64,000 nt of DNA from Bacteroidales bacterium. Lineage in GTDB: Bacteria; Bacteroidota; Bacteroidia; Bacteroidales; JAADGE01. The notes beneath the pieces are model-generated. The model searched no databases. It worked only from the letters and a program-made list of their open reading frames with translations, and was not told the DNA's origin. The translations under genes were made by a program, and so were the position numbers. The stretch covers positions 1 through 64,000 of the forward strand of contig JAIORQ010000084.1 of the NCBI GenBank assembly GCA_021108035.1, read 5' to 3'. Each line of letters starts with the position of its first letter. The stretch's first letter is position 1. Positions 43,300 through 51,452 of this stretch are shown here, in pieces.

Positions 43300-43429
43300 C
43301 CCTAACGGGACAGTTTTGCATAAAATTAAAATTTTAAATTGATTTTCAGGTTCTTTTTATTATGAAAAACATGCATTATACAGTCCCCCTAAAAAATCGT
43401 TTTTTCATTTAAAAAGAATACATTTAATC

Positions 43430-43502
43430 TATCACACAGATTTCACAAATTTTCACAGAAATTTTTTCTGTGTTATTCTGCGTAATCTGTGTGAAATTAT
43501 CC
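43430..43502. repeat. Inverted repeat TCACACAGATTT/AATCTGTGTGA
   Basis: The arms surround CACAAATTTTCACAGAAA and TTTCTGTGTTATTCTG, which themselves pair. It is a near-perfect ~70-bp hairpin of a type common as a dispersed repeat in Bacteroidota. Confidence 0.5.
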
Positions 43503-43562
43503 TTTTCAGCATGGTATGTAAAAAACGCTGTGTATAAAGGAGATGAATCTTATATATTCATT

Positions 43563-43796
43563 CTATTTCAAAGCATACCAATGTTTTTTTCCTTTAATAA
43601 ATTCTTCAATGCCTTTCTTTTTTAATGTTTTAAAAAATGAATAAGAGGACAATAATTCTGCTGTTTTATCAAAACGATATGTTCTTAATTCTTTTCTTAA
43701 ATCTCTTGCTAAATCGGCAATTATTCCTTTACGATTCGGACAATCGGCACAATACAGTCCGCAATATGCAATATTTTCAATGTTTATATTTTCCAT
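43563..43796 (-). CDS. DUF3795-like small protein, probably truncated
   Basis: 77 residues. The start ENIAYCGLYCADCPNRKG is the CGLYCxxCP metal-binding motif of DUF3795 proteins, which are usually longer and have further Cys residues toward the C-terminus; only the first four Cys are present here. The remaining helix-rich tail (DLARDLRKELRTYRFDKTAELLSSYS) ends KKHWYALK. Either a short family member or a 3'-truncated gene. The ligand is not known. The gene's start codon lies beside the 41-bp tandem array. Confidence 0.55.
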   Translation of the reverse strand: MENINIENIAYCGLYCADCPNRKGIIADLARDLRKELRTYRFDKTAELLSSYSFFKTLKKKGIEEFIKGKKHWYALK

Positions 43797-43808
43797 TTGT
43801 TATAATAG

Positions 43809-44054
43809 ATTGAATTAGATTGGTTTAGATTGATGAGAGATTGAATTAGATTGAATTAGATTGGTTTAGATTGATGAGAGATTGAATTAGATTGAATTAG
43901 ATTGGTTTAGATTGATGAGAGATTGAATTAGATTGAATTAGATTGGTTTAGATTGATGAGAGATTGAATTAGATTGAATTAGATTGGTTTAGATTGATGA
44001 GAGATTGAATTAGATTGAATTAGATTGAGTTAGATTGAAACAGATTGTGTTAGA
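43809..44054. repeat. 41-bp tandem array built of 10-11-bp subunits
   Basis: The unit is ATTGAATTAG twice, then ATTGGTTTAG, then ATTGATGAGAG. One partial, four complete (43840-44003) and a degenerate copy follow one another with no mismatch in the complete units. Every subunit starts with ATTG at 10- or 11-bp spacing, matching the helical repeat of DNA. Confidence 0.9.
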
Positions 44055-44079
44055 TTTATATTTATAAAAACACTATAAG

Positions 44080-44154
44080 CTCATCAATTTCTCAACAATC
44101 TTTCATCAATCTTTCATCAATCTTTCATCAATCTTATTCAATCTTATTCAATCT
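44080..44154. repeat. Inverted partner of the ATTGATG array
   Basis: CTCATCAATTTCTCAACAATC, then three TTTCATCAATC units, then ATTCAATCTT units. Read on the minus strand this is GATTGAATAA and GATTGATGAAA repeats, the same subunits as 43809-44054 in opposite orientation, so the whole 43.8-44.15 kb region can fold back on itself. Confidence 0.7.
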
Positions 44155-44228
44155 GTTTATTCAGTTACAAAAACAATGCTGAAAAAACAAAGTTTAAGTT
44201 TATGCTGTTCACAGGATAATAACATATT

Positions 44229-45611
44229 CTAAAAACTGTATTTAACTTTAAACATAAACATATTATAGTCTGATAAATTTGCAAACATATTAGTTCCTTT
44301 TCCGTCAAAAATTACTGTGGATAAGGATATTTCAGTATTATCGGTTGCCATATAGGATATTTCGGGAATATAAATTAGAGAATAGTTGTTTTTAATATCA
44401 TCCCAATCAGAAATAATAAATCCTCCGCCAATCGGCCTTATCTTTAACTTGCTTTCAAAGAATTTGATATCATAATTCAAAAAGAAATAATCATTTAAGT
44501 TTTCATTTCCTCTTTCATGTATAAATCCGTGCATATATTGAAAGTTTAGATATGAACCGTTTGCAAAATTATAATCGGCACCGATAACAAATTTTGTGTA
44601 AAGTTCGGTCTTTAATAATACCGAATCTTGTGTAACAGGGACAGGCGACATCGGATATAATGCAGTTAAGTCATTCGTCATTATGACTTTAGTATCAGGC
44701 AAAAATCCGGCAGCTTCGGCCCATATACCGACACCGCCAATACTTCCCGCTAAATCAATACCGAAGATATGTGTTCTTGCAAACGATAATTGTGAGTTGA
44801 TTTTGATTCCGCCTGTCATATCAACCGGAATAAAGGTATTATATGTCGGAATCGGTAAACCGTCTCTTCCCCAAACATAACTTAATGAGAAGTCAAAACC
44901 GGCTGCCAAGCCTTTGAATTTAAAACCGGCTGTTGAGCTTTCAGCTAAATTATATTCCGGAATCAATAAAGTGTCGGACATTCCCATAAGAGTTAAACCG
45001 GTCGGTAATTCGGGAGTTTCGTTTAGGATGTCAGAGAAAATTCCCACCGGTAAATTAGCAGGTTGAAAGAACGGTATAAAAACGCCTTGAACAGAAAATT
45101 CATTATTCAGATAATAAGTCATATTAATTGCATCTGAACCTCTGTGTCGTCCGAAATCTAAAATATCTTCCAAGTCATACGGATTAAGGTTATCGGTCGG
45201 ATTAAGTTTATCGGCTGTTCCCCACGCAATTCTTTGTCGACCAATTTTTATGTCAAGATTTTTGAATAAAAACCCGTAAAGTTCAACATAAGCTTCTCTC
45301 AATTCAAGATTATAAGGGTCGATAATGCCTTTGTTGTATAGGTCTGCGGAACTTGAATATTGAGGCAATCCAAAATTTCTTAACCAAACTTCGCCGTAAA
45401 ATTTAGAATTGTCTGTAATCTTTTTGTTTAGCTCAAAAGTCAGGCGATTTTCATTCCAAGCCCAATCATTAGGTTCATTAAGTAAAAATCGTTGGTCGGT
45501 TAATAATTCACCGGACAATTTTAACTTGCTGTCGTCTTGTGCATTTGCAAAATTAGTGCTTAATATCAGCACAATTAATCCGGATAAGATTACTTTTATT
45601 TGCTTTTTCAT
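44229..45611 (-). CDS. DUF1302-like outer-membrane beta-barrel protein
   Basis: 460 residues with signal peptide (about 1-24, ending ANAQ). Most of the chain is amphipathic strands with aromatic girdles; the block NLDIKIGRQRIAWGTADKLN followed by PTDNLNPYDLEDIL is the conserved GRQ-x-(I/V)-x-WG...NP-x-D motif of DUF1302 and alginate-export-like porins. C-terminal FMFKVKYSF fits a barrel end. In other bacteria such barrels are genetically linked with MMPL/RND lipid exporters. It is the last gene of the lipid-related minus-strand cluster (TetR to here), separated from the START gene by a MITE-like insertion. Confidence 0.7.
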   Translation of the reverse strand: MKKQIKVILSGLIVLILSTNFANAQDDSKLKLSGELLTDQRFLLNEPNDWAWNENRLTFELNKKITDNSKFYGEVWLRNFGLPQYSSSADLYNKGIIDPYNLELREAYVELYGFLFKNLDIKIGRQRIAWGTADKLNPTDNLNPYDLEDILDFGRHRGSDAINMTYYLNNEFSVQGVFIPFFQPANLPVGIFSDILNETPELPTGLTLMGMSDTLLIPEYNLAESSTAGFKFKGLAAGFDFSLSYVWGRDGLPIPTYNTFIPVDMTGGIKINSQLSFARTHIFGIDLAGSIGGVGIWAEAAGFLPDTKVIMTNDLTALYPMSPVPVTQDSVLLKTELYTKFVIGADYNFANGSYLNFQYMHGFIHERGNENLNDYFFLNYDIKFFESKLKIRPIGGGFIISDWDDIKNNYSLIYIPEISYMATDNTEISLSTVIFDGKGTNMFANLSDYNMFMFKVKYSF

Positions 45612-45661
45612 AACATTATTTATTTTTAAGGAATTTGTGAATACTTTGTATTTCTTTTTTA

Positions 45662-45813
45662 AAATTGAGACTACTCCGAAAAGTCTAAAAAGCTCAATTT
45701 TATGTGTTTTAGTGTCAGCGTGAATTTGTTAATTAACTGATTATAAGCCAATAATGTTTTTGGCTTTTTGCAAAGATATTCACACCGACACTTTTCGGAG
45801 TGGACTCAATATT
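45662..45813. repeat. MITE-like palindromic element, intact copy
   Basis: The left end GAGACTACTCCGAAAAGTCT (45667-45686) is the inverse of the right end ACTTTTCGGAGTGGACTC (45790-45807) with few mismatches. The inner arms GTGTCAGCGTGAAT and ATTCACACCGACAC also pair. It is about 150 bp with no coding capacity. The right end overlaps the stop codon of the START gene. Related copies lie at 12278-12410 and 61110-61277. Confidence 0.6.
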
Positions 45814-46421
45814 TAATGTTCAACAATTGCTTTTAAATTTATTAGTGTTTTATATGGCCCGTCAACAATAAATAAGTTAATAATCCATTTTGGAATATTT
45901 AGCCCGGGGTCACATAAAAATTGATATTTAACTATTATTTTATTATTCGGCACCGGAATAAATATCCATGAACCTGTTGCTTTTTCTATGCGAGTAATTC
46001 CTTTTTTGCAGGGTATGTAATCAGGTATTCCTGTTAAAGAAATTTTTATGCCTTTGTTAGTTTTAATGGTTTTTTGATATACAGGCATATCTCGATTTTC
46101 TAAAGGCCAAGGTACTTGGGCTTCTAAATAAATATAACTTTCAGTTTCATTAACTTTTTTGAGTGTTTTTGAAACTTTAGTATCTGCCATCCATTTCTTA
46201 TAGTCCTCAACATTATTAAACACATTTAATAATTTATCAATATCTGTATTAAGTGTTATACTTGCCTTAAATTCAATATTTCCGGTTGCTTCATCTTCTC
46301 TTGTATGAATTATGATTCCGTTTTTATTTTTTTTCAGAATCCATTTATTATCTTGTGCTGAAATGATGCTTATATCAAATACAAGCACAATTATCAGGAA
46401 TATAATATTTGTATATTTCAT
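45813..46421 (-). CDS. Exported START/SRPBCC-domain lipid-binding protein
   Basis: 202 residues with signal peptide (about 1-22, ending IISAQ). Helix-grip fold sequence: WILKKNKNGIIIHTREDEAT, FKASITLNTDIDKLLNVFNN, DYKKWMADTKVSKTLKKV, IYLEAQVPWPLENRDMPVYQ and YQFLCDPGLNIPKWIINLFI are all typical of bacterial START domains. They hold a lipid or other hydrophobic ligand in a cavity. With a signal peptide it would act in the periplasm, between the MMPL exporter and the beta-barrel gene products of the same cluster. Its stop lies in the end of a MITE-like element. Confidence 0.78.
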   Translation of the reverse strand: MKYTNIIFLIIVLVFDISIISAQDNKWILKKNKNGIIIHTREDEATGNIEFKASITLNTDIDKLLNVFNNVEDYKKWMADTKVSKTLKKVNETESYIYLEAQVPWPLENRDMPVYQKTIKTNKGIKISLTGIPDYIPCKKGITRIEKATGSWIFIPVPNNKIIVKYQFLCDPGLNIPKWIINLFIVDGPYKTLINLKAIVEH

Positions 46422-46444
46422 ATGTTTTTTGAAATTATATTCTT

Positions 46445-46565
46445 GGTAATCTCTAAAAATGCAAATTTCTTCGTTGCTTCAAAATTTCAAAATCCTCATT
46501 TACAGAGGTAAACTGCGGTTTTGAAATTCCTTGCGCCTTGAACTTTACTATTTTTAGAGATTACC
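46445..46565. repeat. 121-bp palindromic element with perfect 16-bp ends
   Basis: GGTAATCTCTAAAAAT (46445-46460) and its exact reverse complement (46550-46565). The interior is also symmetric (TTTCAAAATCCTC against GCGGTTTTGAAA, around a TTTACAGAGGTAAA centre). It lies in the gap between the patatin gene and the START gene. MITE- or REP-like, no coding capacity. Confidence 0.65.
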
Positions 46566-46605
46566 TTATTTTTTACTACATGTTTTATTGCTGTTGTTTT
46601 CAATT

Positions 46606-47481
46606 TTAATTTTCATATCGGTTAATACTTTTTACAGCTGCTTCTCTGCCAATTTCAATCAATTCTTCTGCCCTGTAAAAATCAAAAGTATTGCCTGCAT
46701 CTTTCGATATATTTACAAGAATATCAGGATTGTATCTTTCCAAAGTCATTTTTGAAATTTGGTGAATCATTGCTGTTGTTGATGCATCTATGAGTTTAAA
46801 ATAGCCTAATTTTGGTTTATCACTCTTTGGTAATATTTCATTTAGTTTTTCTCTGAATTTCTTTATGTTTTTTTCATAAATAAGTTGGACTTTTTTTTGC
46901 TTTTCTGTATGCTTTTTTTTCTTTTCATAAGGAATATCCGCATAAACATTAACTGCAACAAGAATATCTCCTTTGGTTCTTTTTACTATGCTTATGGGTA
47001 TAGGATTCAGAACTCCTCCGTCAACCAATAAAATATTTTCTTTTTTCACAGGTGTAAAAACTGTAGGAATTGCAATTGAAGCTCGTACAGCATCATACAC
47101 ACTGCCTTTTGAAAAAATAACTTCTTTTTCGTTTGTAATGTCTGTTGCAACCGCTGTAAAAGGTATTTTAAGGTCTTCAATGTTTTTATCGGCAATAAAG
47201 GTTTTCATTTTCTTAAAAATTCGGTCACCTTTTATTAAACCTTGTGAACTGAAAGTGAAATCTATAAGTCTGAAAATATCTAATTTATCTAATGTCAAAA
47301 CCCACTCTTTATATTCTTGCAATTTATCCATAGCATACAGGCCTGCTATTAATGCTCCCATTGAAGTTCCGGCAATTGATTTTATTTCAAAACCTTGCTT
47401 TTCAAGTTCTTCAATAACTCCTATATGAGCCAAGCCTCTTGCTCCTCCGCTTGATAAAACTAAAGATATTGGTTTTTTCAT
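46606..47481 (-). CDS. Patatin-like phospholipase, RssA/NTE type
   Basis: 291 residues. The oxyanion motif SSGGARGLAHIG (10-21), the nucleophile elbow GTSMG with Ser about 40, and the catalytic Asp in LLVDGGVLNPIP (about 154) are intact. There is no signal peptide, so it acts in the cytoplasm or at the inner-membrane face, hydrolysing acyl chains from phospholipids or lysophospholipids. It is in the middle of the TetR-MMPL-LolA-patatin-START-barrel cluster, where it could supply or remodel a lipid handled by the exporter. Confidence 0.85.
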   Translation of the reverse strand: MKKPISLVLSSGGARGLAHIGVIEELEKQGFEIKSIAGTSMGALIAGLYAMDKLQEYKEWVLTLDKLDIFRLIDFTFSSQGLIKGDRIFKKMKTFIADKNIEDLKIPFTAVATDITNEKEVIFSKGSVYDAVRASIAIPTVFTPVKKENILLVDGGVLNPIPISIVKRTKGDILVAVNVYADIPYEKKKKHTEKQKKVQLIYEKNIKKFREKLNEILPKSDKPKLGYFKLIDASTTAMIHQISKMTLERYNPDILVNISKDAGNTFDFYRAEELIEIGREAAVKSINRYEN

Positions 47482-47523
47482 AATAAACAGATTTTAAAAA
47501 AAGCCGAAATGAAACAATGTAAT

Positions 47524-48264
47524 TTATTGTTTAAGTTTTCTGACAGTGAAATCATCATCAGTTAATCCGGTGTCATATTGCACTGAAGAAGATATCATTT
47601 TTGTTATATGTCCATTTTTTATGTCTTTCATTACAATCTCATAAGGGTTCCAATATTTTCCGTTCTTTTTGAATGAGTATGTTGCCGATTTTATTTTCTT
47701 ATTGCCTTTATCATAAAATTCCATAAAAGTTGGGTAGTAATTTGTTTTATGAATCTTTACGATAATCTTTGAATATTGTGATTTTGGAGATTTTGGTTTT
47801 AATTCCAGAACAAAAGTATTTCCTTCAGTTTTTATATATTTTGGTGTATACTTTTTAGTATAGGAAATTGCTTCCATATCGTCATAGGTAAAATCGGTGC
47901 CGGCAAATTTCTGACTTTTTACCGAAGATGATATTCTTCGTTCTTTACCGAATGACGGCAGATATAAATACATGATGTCATTCGGCAGCGATAAAGTTGC
48001 TATACCTGCTTGCGATGCCGGAGCCGTGAATCTGAATAAACGTTTATCATTCCCTTTTTGTATAATTACAGCTTCTCTTGTACTTTGTTTTCCCGCTTTA
48101 TTGATTAATATAATCTTTGTTTTTCCTTTCATATCTTTGGCTGAAAACATTACAGCATCTACTTTCTTTAGGATTGCATCGGCGTCTTGTGCTTTTAATG
48201 TAAAGATACTTGACAGAATAATCAAGCCGGTTAAGGCGAATAGTTTCATTTTAAAGTTTTTCAT
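47524..48264 (-). CDS. LolA-like outer-membrane lipoprotein-sorting protein
   Basis: 246 residues with signal peptide (about 1-25, ending LKAQ). The mature protein has alternating strands of the LolA/LppX half-barrel fold: DADAILKKVDAVMFSAKDMK, FRFTAPASQAGIATLSLPND, MYLYLPSFGKERRISSSVKS, QKFAGTDFTYDDMEAIS. This group (COG2834-like) carries lipid across the periplasm. It lies between the MMPL exporter and the patatin, 42 bp from the latter, and probably takes the lipid from the exporter. Confidence 0.8.
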   Translation of the reverse strand: MKNFKMKLFALTGLIILSSIFTLKAQDADAILKKVDAVMFSAKDMKGKTKIILINKAGKQSTREAVIIQKGNDKRLFRFTAPASQAGIATLSLPNDIMYLYLPSFGKERRISSSVKSQKFAGTDFTYDDMEAISYTKKYTPKYIKTEGNTFVLELKPKSPKSQYSKIIVKIHKTNYYPTFMEFYDKGNKKIKSATYSFKKNGKYWNPYEIVMKDIKNGHITKMISSSVQYDTGLTDDDFTVRKLKQ

Positions 48265-48340
48265 TTTTATTTAATTTTAAGGTTATTATTGAAATCTTTT
48301 TATTTACGTTATTTGTTTGTGTTTTACTTCTCTTTTTATT

Positions 48341-48405
48341 TTCAGTCTTCAGTACGCAGTCTTCAGTCTTCAGTCCACAGTCTTCAGTCCGCAGTCTTTA
48401 GTTTT
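48341..48405. repeat. Low-complexity CAGTCTT repeats
   Basis: About eight copies of TCTTCAGTC or close variants (CAGTACG, CAGTCCA, CAGTCCG) between the LolA-like and MMPL genes. Simple sequence, slippage-prone. Confidence 0.7.
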
Positions 48406-48473
48406 CTGTTTGTCAGTGCATTAATAATGTCAGCCTTACAAAATCTTCGTTTTTATATCGGACTCATGCATTA

Positions 48474-50714
48474 TTAGTTATTTATTTTTTTCCGAGTTGT
48501 TAATATTAAAATGACCGGAAGCAATGTTAATGAACCCATTCCGGAACCTATCATACTTATGGCTACTAAAAGCCCGAAATTTTGAAGTGGTACCATTTGT
48601 GAGAACAGTAAAACCAAAAATCCTCCGGTAACAGATAAAACATTTATCAAAATAGCTTTACCGCTTATCATTATGGTATCTTCCAATGCTTTATTAATAT
48701 TATTTGTTTCCTTGAAAGAATGATTAAAATGTGTGATTACATGAATGGAGTAATCAATACCGATGCCCAGTGCAACACTCGCAACAAGAACCGTTGCAAT
48801 GTCTAATGATATTCCGGTGTAGCCCATAAAACCGAATAATATAATAATTGTACTTATGATAGGGATTACGGCATAAATACCTTTAGAGAATGACTTAAGC
48901 ATAATTCCGATAATAATCAATACCATAATAATAGCAATAGCAAGACTGCTGAACTGGCTGTTTATTAGGCTGTTGTTCATCGTTGTATAGACAGACGGCA
49001 TACCGGTTAATTCTATTTTACAATTTTCGCTTGAATTTTTATTGATAAAAACATTCATGTAAGCGATGAATTTTTCCATATCTTCTGAATCTGAAGATGC
49101 AAATTTTGATTGTATAATACCTTCATCTAATTCATATGTAACCAATTGCGACATGATATCTTGTCCTTCAAGTAAGAACCAGAGTTGTTCGATTTTTTCT
49201 TTTTCATCAGGAATTCGTTTGCCCTCTTCCATTGCATCGTTCATATCTTCAATTAAGTCTGCTACAGATTGTGTCATGCTTATCTGCGGATTTGCTTTCA
49301 TGTAATTTTGAGTCTTCTTCATCATTTTTAAGACTTCCGGGCTTTGCATATCTCCTTTAAAAACAACAAATACAGGTTGCGATCCTCCAAAATCTTTTTG
49401 CAATATATCTTCCGTTAATCGAGATGAATTATTCTTTTTAAAGTATAACTGCATATTTACACTTGTTTTGATGAGGAAAATGCCTCCTATACTGATCAAT
49501 AGTAAAATGATCCATGTATTAAGTGTATATTTGGGATGTTTAAACAGTAAGTTAACTAAAGGTTTTAATATCCTTTTGGACATAAATCTGTTATCATTGT
49601 TAATTTCTTTTTTCTTAATTTTCGATAAGAATATTGATGTAAGTGCCGGCACAAAGAATATTGATAAAAGCAATGCCAAGAATGTTCCGAGAGCAGTAAA
49701 TAAACCAAAATCACGAATCATTATCAAATATGCTCCGAATATAAATGATACGAATCCGATTACAGTTGTCAATGCTGCAAGTATGACCGGAATCATAACA
49801 TAAGACAGGCCTTTTATAATTGCTTTTTTCGGATCATTTTGCATTTCTTTATCAATGCGGTTCAAAACATGAATTGTATATGCTGTTCCGACTGCCAACA
49901 GTATGATAGGCATATTATTAGTGATCAAAGTCAGATCATAGTTGAGTAAAACCATTATTCCGAGAGTCCAAATTACTGAAATACCTGCAGACAGGAGAGG
50001 CAGAAGTACACCTCTGAATGATCTGAAACTGAGAAAAAGGATAATGATCATTAATAAGATTACAACAGGAATTAATCTTATAATGTCGGTAGCAATTAAA
50101 TCTTCAATGTCGTTGATCATCATAGGGATACCTCCGAAATATAATTTCTCTTGCAAACCAATTTTAAGAATTTTATATTTTATATTTTTAGCAACTGTTT
50201 GTTTATCAACATCATTTAATAAGGTAAACATTATAAGAGTTGCTTTCCCGTCTTCAGAAACAATATTTCCTTTATACATTTCTTTTGACATTACTCTGTC
50301 TTTAAGACTTTTCAGTTCATCCTCTGTAACAGGCAAATCGTATTCGTCAACCAATTTACCGATCTCAATACCAAATTCGCTGCTCTTAATATCAATGATA
50401 TTCGTTAAACTTGTAACTGTTGAGACACCTTCTGAAACCAAAAGAGAATCTGTAATTTGCTTAACGTGTTCCAATGTTTTGGTTTGAAATACGTCTTCTG
50501 TTTCGAGTATTATCATACCCATATAATTACCGCCGAATTTTTCTCCGATATCTTTATAGAGTGATGCTGCCGGGTCGTCATCGGGCAAAGAACTGACAAC
50601 ATCAGAATTTATGTGCATGTCTTTGATTTGATATGCCAAGTATGTTGTTAATCCGACCACGAGGATCAATATGAGCCATCTTAATTTAATTGTTGCTTTT
50701 GCAATTGATTTCAT
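48474..50714 (-). CDS. MMPL/RND-family lipid exporter
   Basis: 746 residues with the duplicated RND architecture: each half has one membrane helix, a large periplasmic loop, and five more helices. Characteristic blocks are NMPIILLAVGTAYTIHVLNR in the first half and VLVASVALGIGIDYSIHVIT in the second, with the G-x-x-x-D-Y proton-relay region. It lacks the third-domain features of drug RND pumps and is the size of COG1033 exporters, which move lipids, hopanoids or siderophores. It starts downstream of a TetR gene and is followed by a LolA-like carrier, patatin, START protein and beta-barrel. The pathway is probably inner membrane to outer membrane lipid transport. Confidence 0.85.
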   Translation of the reverse strand: MKSIAKATIKLRWLILILVVGLTTYLAYQIKDMHINSDVVSSLPDDDPAASLYKDIGEKFGGNYMGMIILETEDVFQTKTLEHVKQITDSLLVSEGVSTVTSLTNIIDIKSSEFGIEIGKLVDEYDLPVTEDELKSLKDRVMSKEMYKGNIVSEDGKATLIMFTLLNDVDKQTVAKNIKYKILKIGLQEKLYFGGIPMMINDIEDLIATDIIRLIPVVILLMIIILFLSFRSFRGVLLPLLSAGISVIWTLGIMVLLNYDLTLITNNMPIILLAVGTAYTIHVLNRIDKEMQNDPKKAIIKGLSYVMIPVILAALTTVIGFVSFIFGAYLIMIRDFGLFTALGTFLALLLSIFFVPALTSIFLSKIKKKEINNDNRFMSKRILKPLVNLLFKHPKYTLNTWIILLLISIGGIFLIKTSVNMQLYFKKNNSSRLTEDILQKDFGGSQPVFVVFKGDMQSPEVLKMMKKTQNYMKANPQISMTQSVADLIEDMNDAMEEGKRIPDEKEKIEQLWFLLEGQDIMSQLVTYELDEGIIQSKFASSDSEDMEKFIAYMNVFINKNSSENCKIELTGMPSVYTTMNNSLINSQFSSLAIAIIMVLIIIGIMLKSFSKGIYAVIPIISTIIILFGFMGYTGISLDIATVLVASVALGIGIDYSIHVITHFNHSFKETNNINKALEDTIMISGKAILINVLSVTGGFLVLLFSQMVPLQNFGLLVAISMIGSGMGSLTLLPVILILTTRKKINN

Positions 50715-50776
50715 TCTTTAATATATGTTTGATTCGTACTGTATTTGTTTTTCAGTCAGTTTTAAGTCAAAAAAAA

Positions 50777-51370
50777 TTATTTTGAAATCCCTTTTATCAA
50801 AATATTAAGCATATCTCCCAAATAAGGTGAATATTTTTGATAATTCCCTTGTATAAAAAAAGGAATTTCTAATCCTTTTAAAACCATGAGGAATACATCA
50901 ATAATTGCATCAATCTCTTCAATTTTTACATCAAATTCATTTGTATTGATGCCTGCTTCAATTGATTCCTTTATTTTTTGCTTTTCCCAATTATCGAAAC
51001 TTGCCCTGATGTCATCAATAAATTCAAAATGTTCATAAAGATCAGCTTTAATTGTTTCGTGATAATTTGAAGCTTCACTTAAAACTTCCATTCTCTTTAA
51101 CAGGTATTGTTTGATTTTTTGCTTTGAATTTAATGATTCATTATTAATTATACTTGATAATTCATTTTTTAAATGTCGGATTTCTTTTGCAACTACTTCT
51201 TTAAATAACTCTTCTTTACTTGAAAAATGATAATATAAAGAACCTTTTGCTTTTCGAGCTATTTTTGCAATTTCATCCATGGATGTTTTATAAAACCCAA
51301 ATCGCCCGAATAGTTTTTCAGCTACTTGTATGATTTTCTCGCGGGTTTTATCAATTTTCAATTCCGACAT
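50777..51370 (-). CDS. TetR/AcrR-family transcriptional regulator
   Basis: 197 residues. The N-terminal helix-turn-helix IIQVAEKLFGRFGFYKTSMD and KARKAKGSLYYHFSSKEELF, with the YYHF-xx-KEEL signature, is typical. The C-terminal ~130 residues form a ligand-binding and dimerisation bundle without close family marks. It is first in the gene order before the MMPL exporter and likely represses the cluster until a lipid-like ligand binds. It has its own promoter. Confidence 0.88.
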   Translation of the reverse strand: MSELKIDKTREKIIQVAEKLFGRFGFYKTSMDEIAKIARKAKGSLYYHFSSKEELFKEVVAKEIRHLKNELSSIINNESLNSKQKIKQYLLKRMEVLSEASNYHETIKADLYEHFEFIDDIRASFDNWEKQKIKESIEAGINTNEFDVKIEEIDAIIDVFLMVLKGLEIPFFIQGNYQKYSPYLGDMLNILIKGISK

Positions 51371-51395
51371 AACTGACTAAATTCGTTTTTCAGTA

Positions 51396-51426
51396 CAAAT
51401 GTAAGATGGTTTTTTTATTTTTCAAA
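51396..51426 (-). promoter_or_regulatory. Promoter of the tetR-MMPL cluster
   Basis: On the minus strand TTTG (51426-51423), a 19-nt spacer and TACATTTG (51403-51396). It lies 26 bp before the TetR ATG. Confidence 0.65.
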
Positions 51427-51452
51427 ATTATTTTGAGATTATTTTGAAAAAT

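Larger units (their letters stand above)
42992..43562. other. Intergenic region rich in inverted repeats
   Basis: No gene is seen. It holds the paired GTGCCGTTAGGTACG (about 43169-43183) and CGTACCTAACGGCAC (about 43247-43261), flanked by a second pair (TATTGGTAAAAAA near 43134 and TTTTTTTACCAATA near 43282), so 43131-43299 forms a long hairpin. A further palindrome, GTCCCTAACGGGAC, follows at about 43303. At 43430-43500 TCACACAGATTT...AATCTGTGTGA makes another stem. Confidence 0.65.

Noticed and set aside
43809-44054. CRISPR array
   Set aside because: The 41-bp units are directly tandem with no unique spacers.
46973-47428. A 151-residue + strand open frame
   Set aside because: It is a shadow of the patatin gene, whose motifs read perfectly on the other strand.
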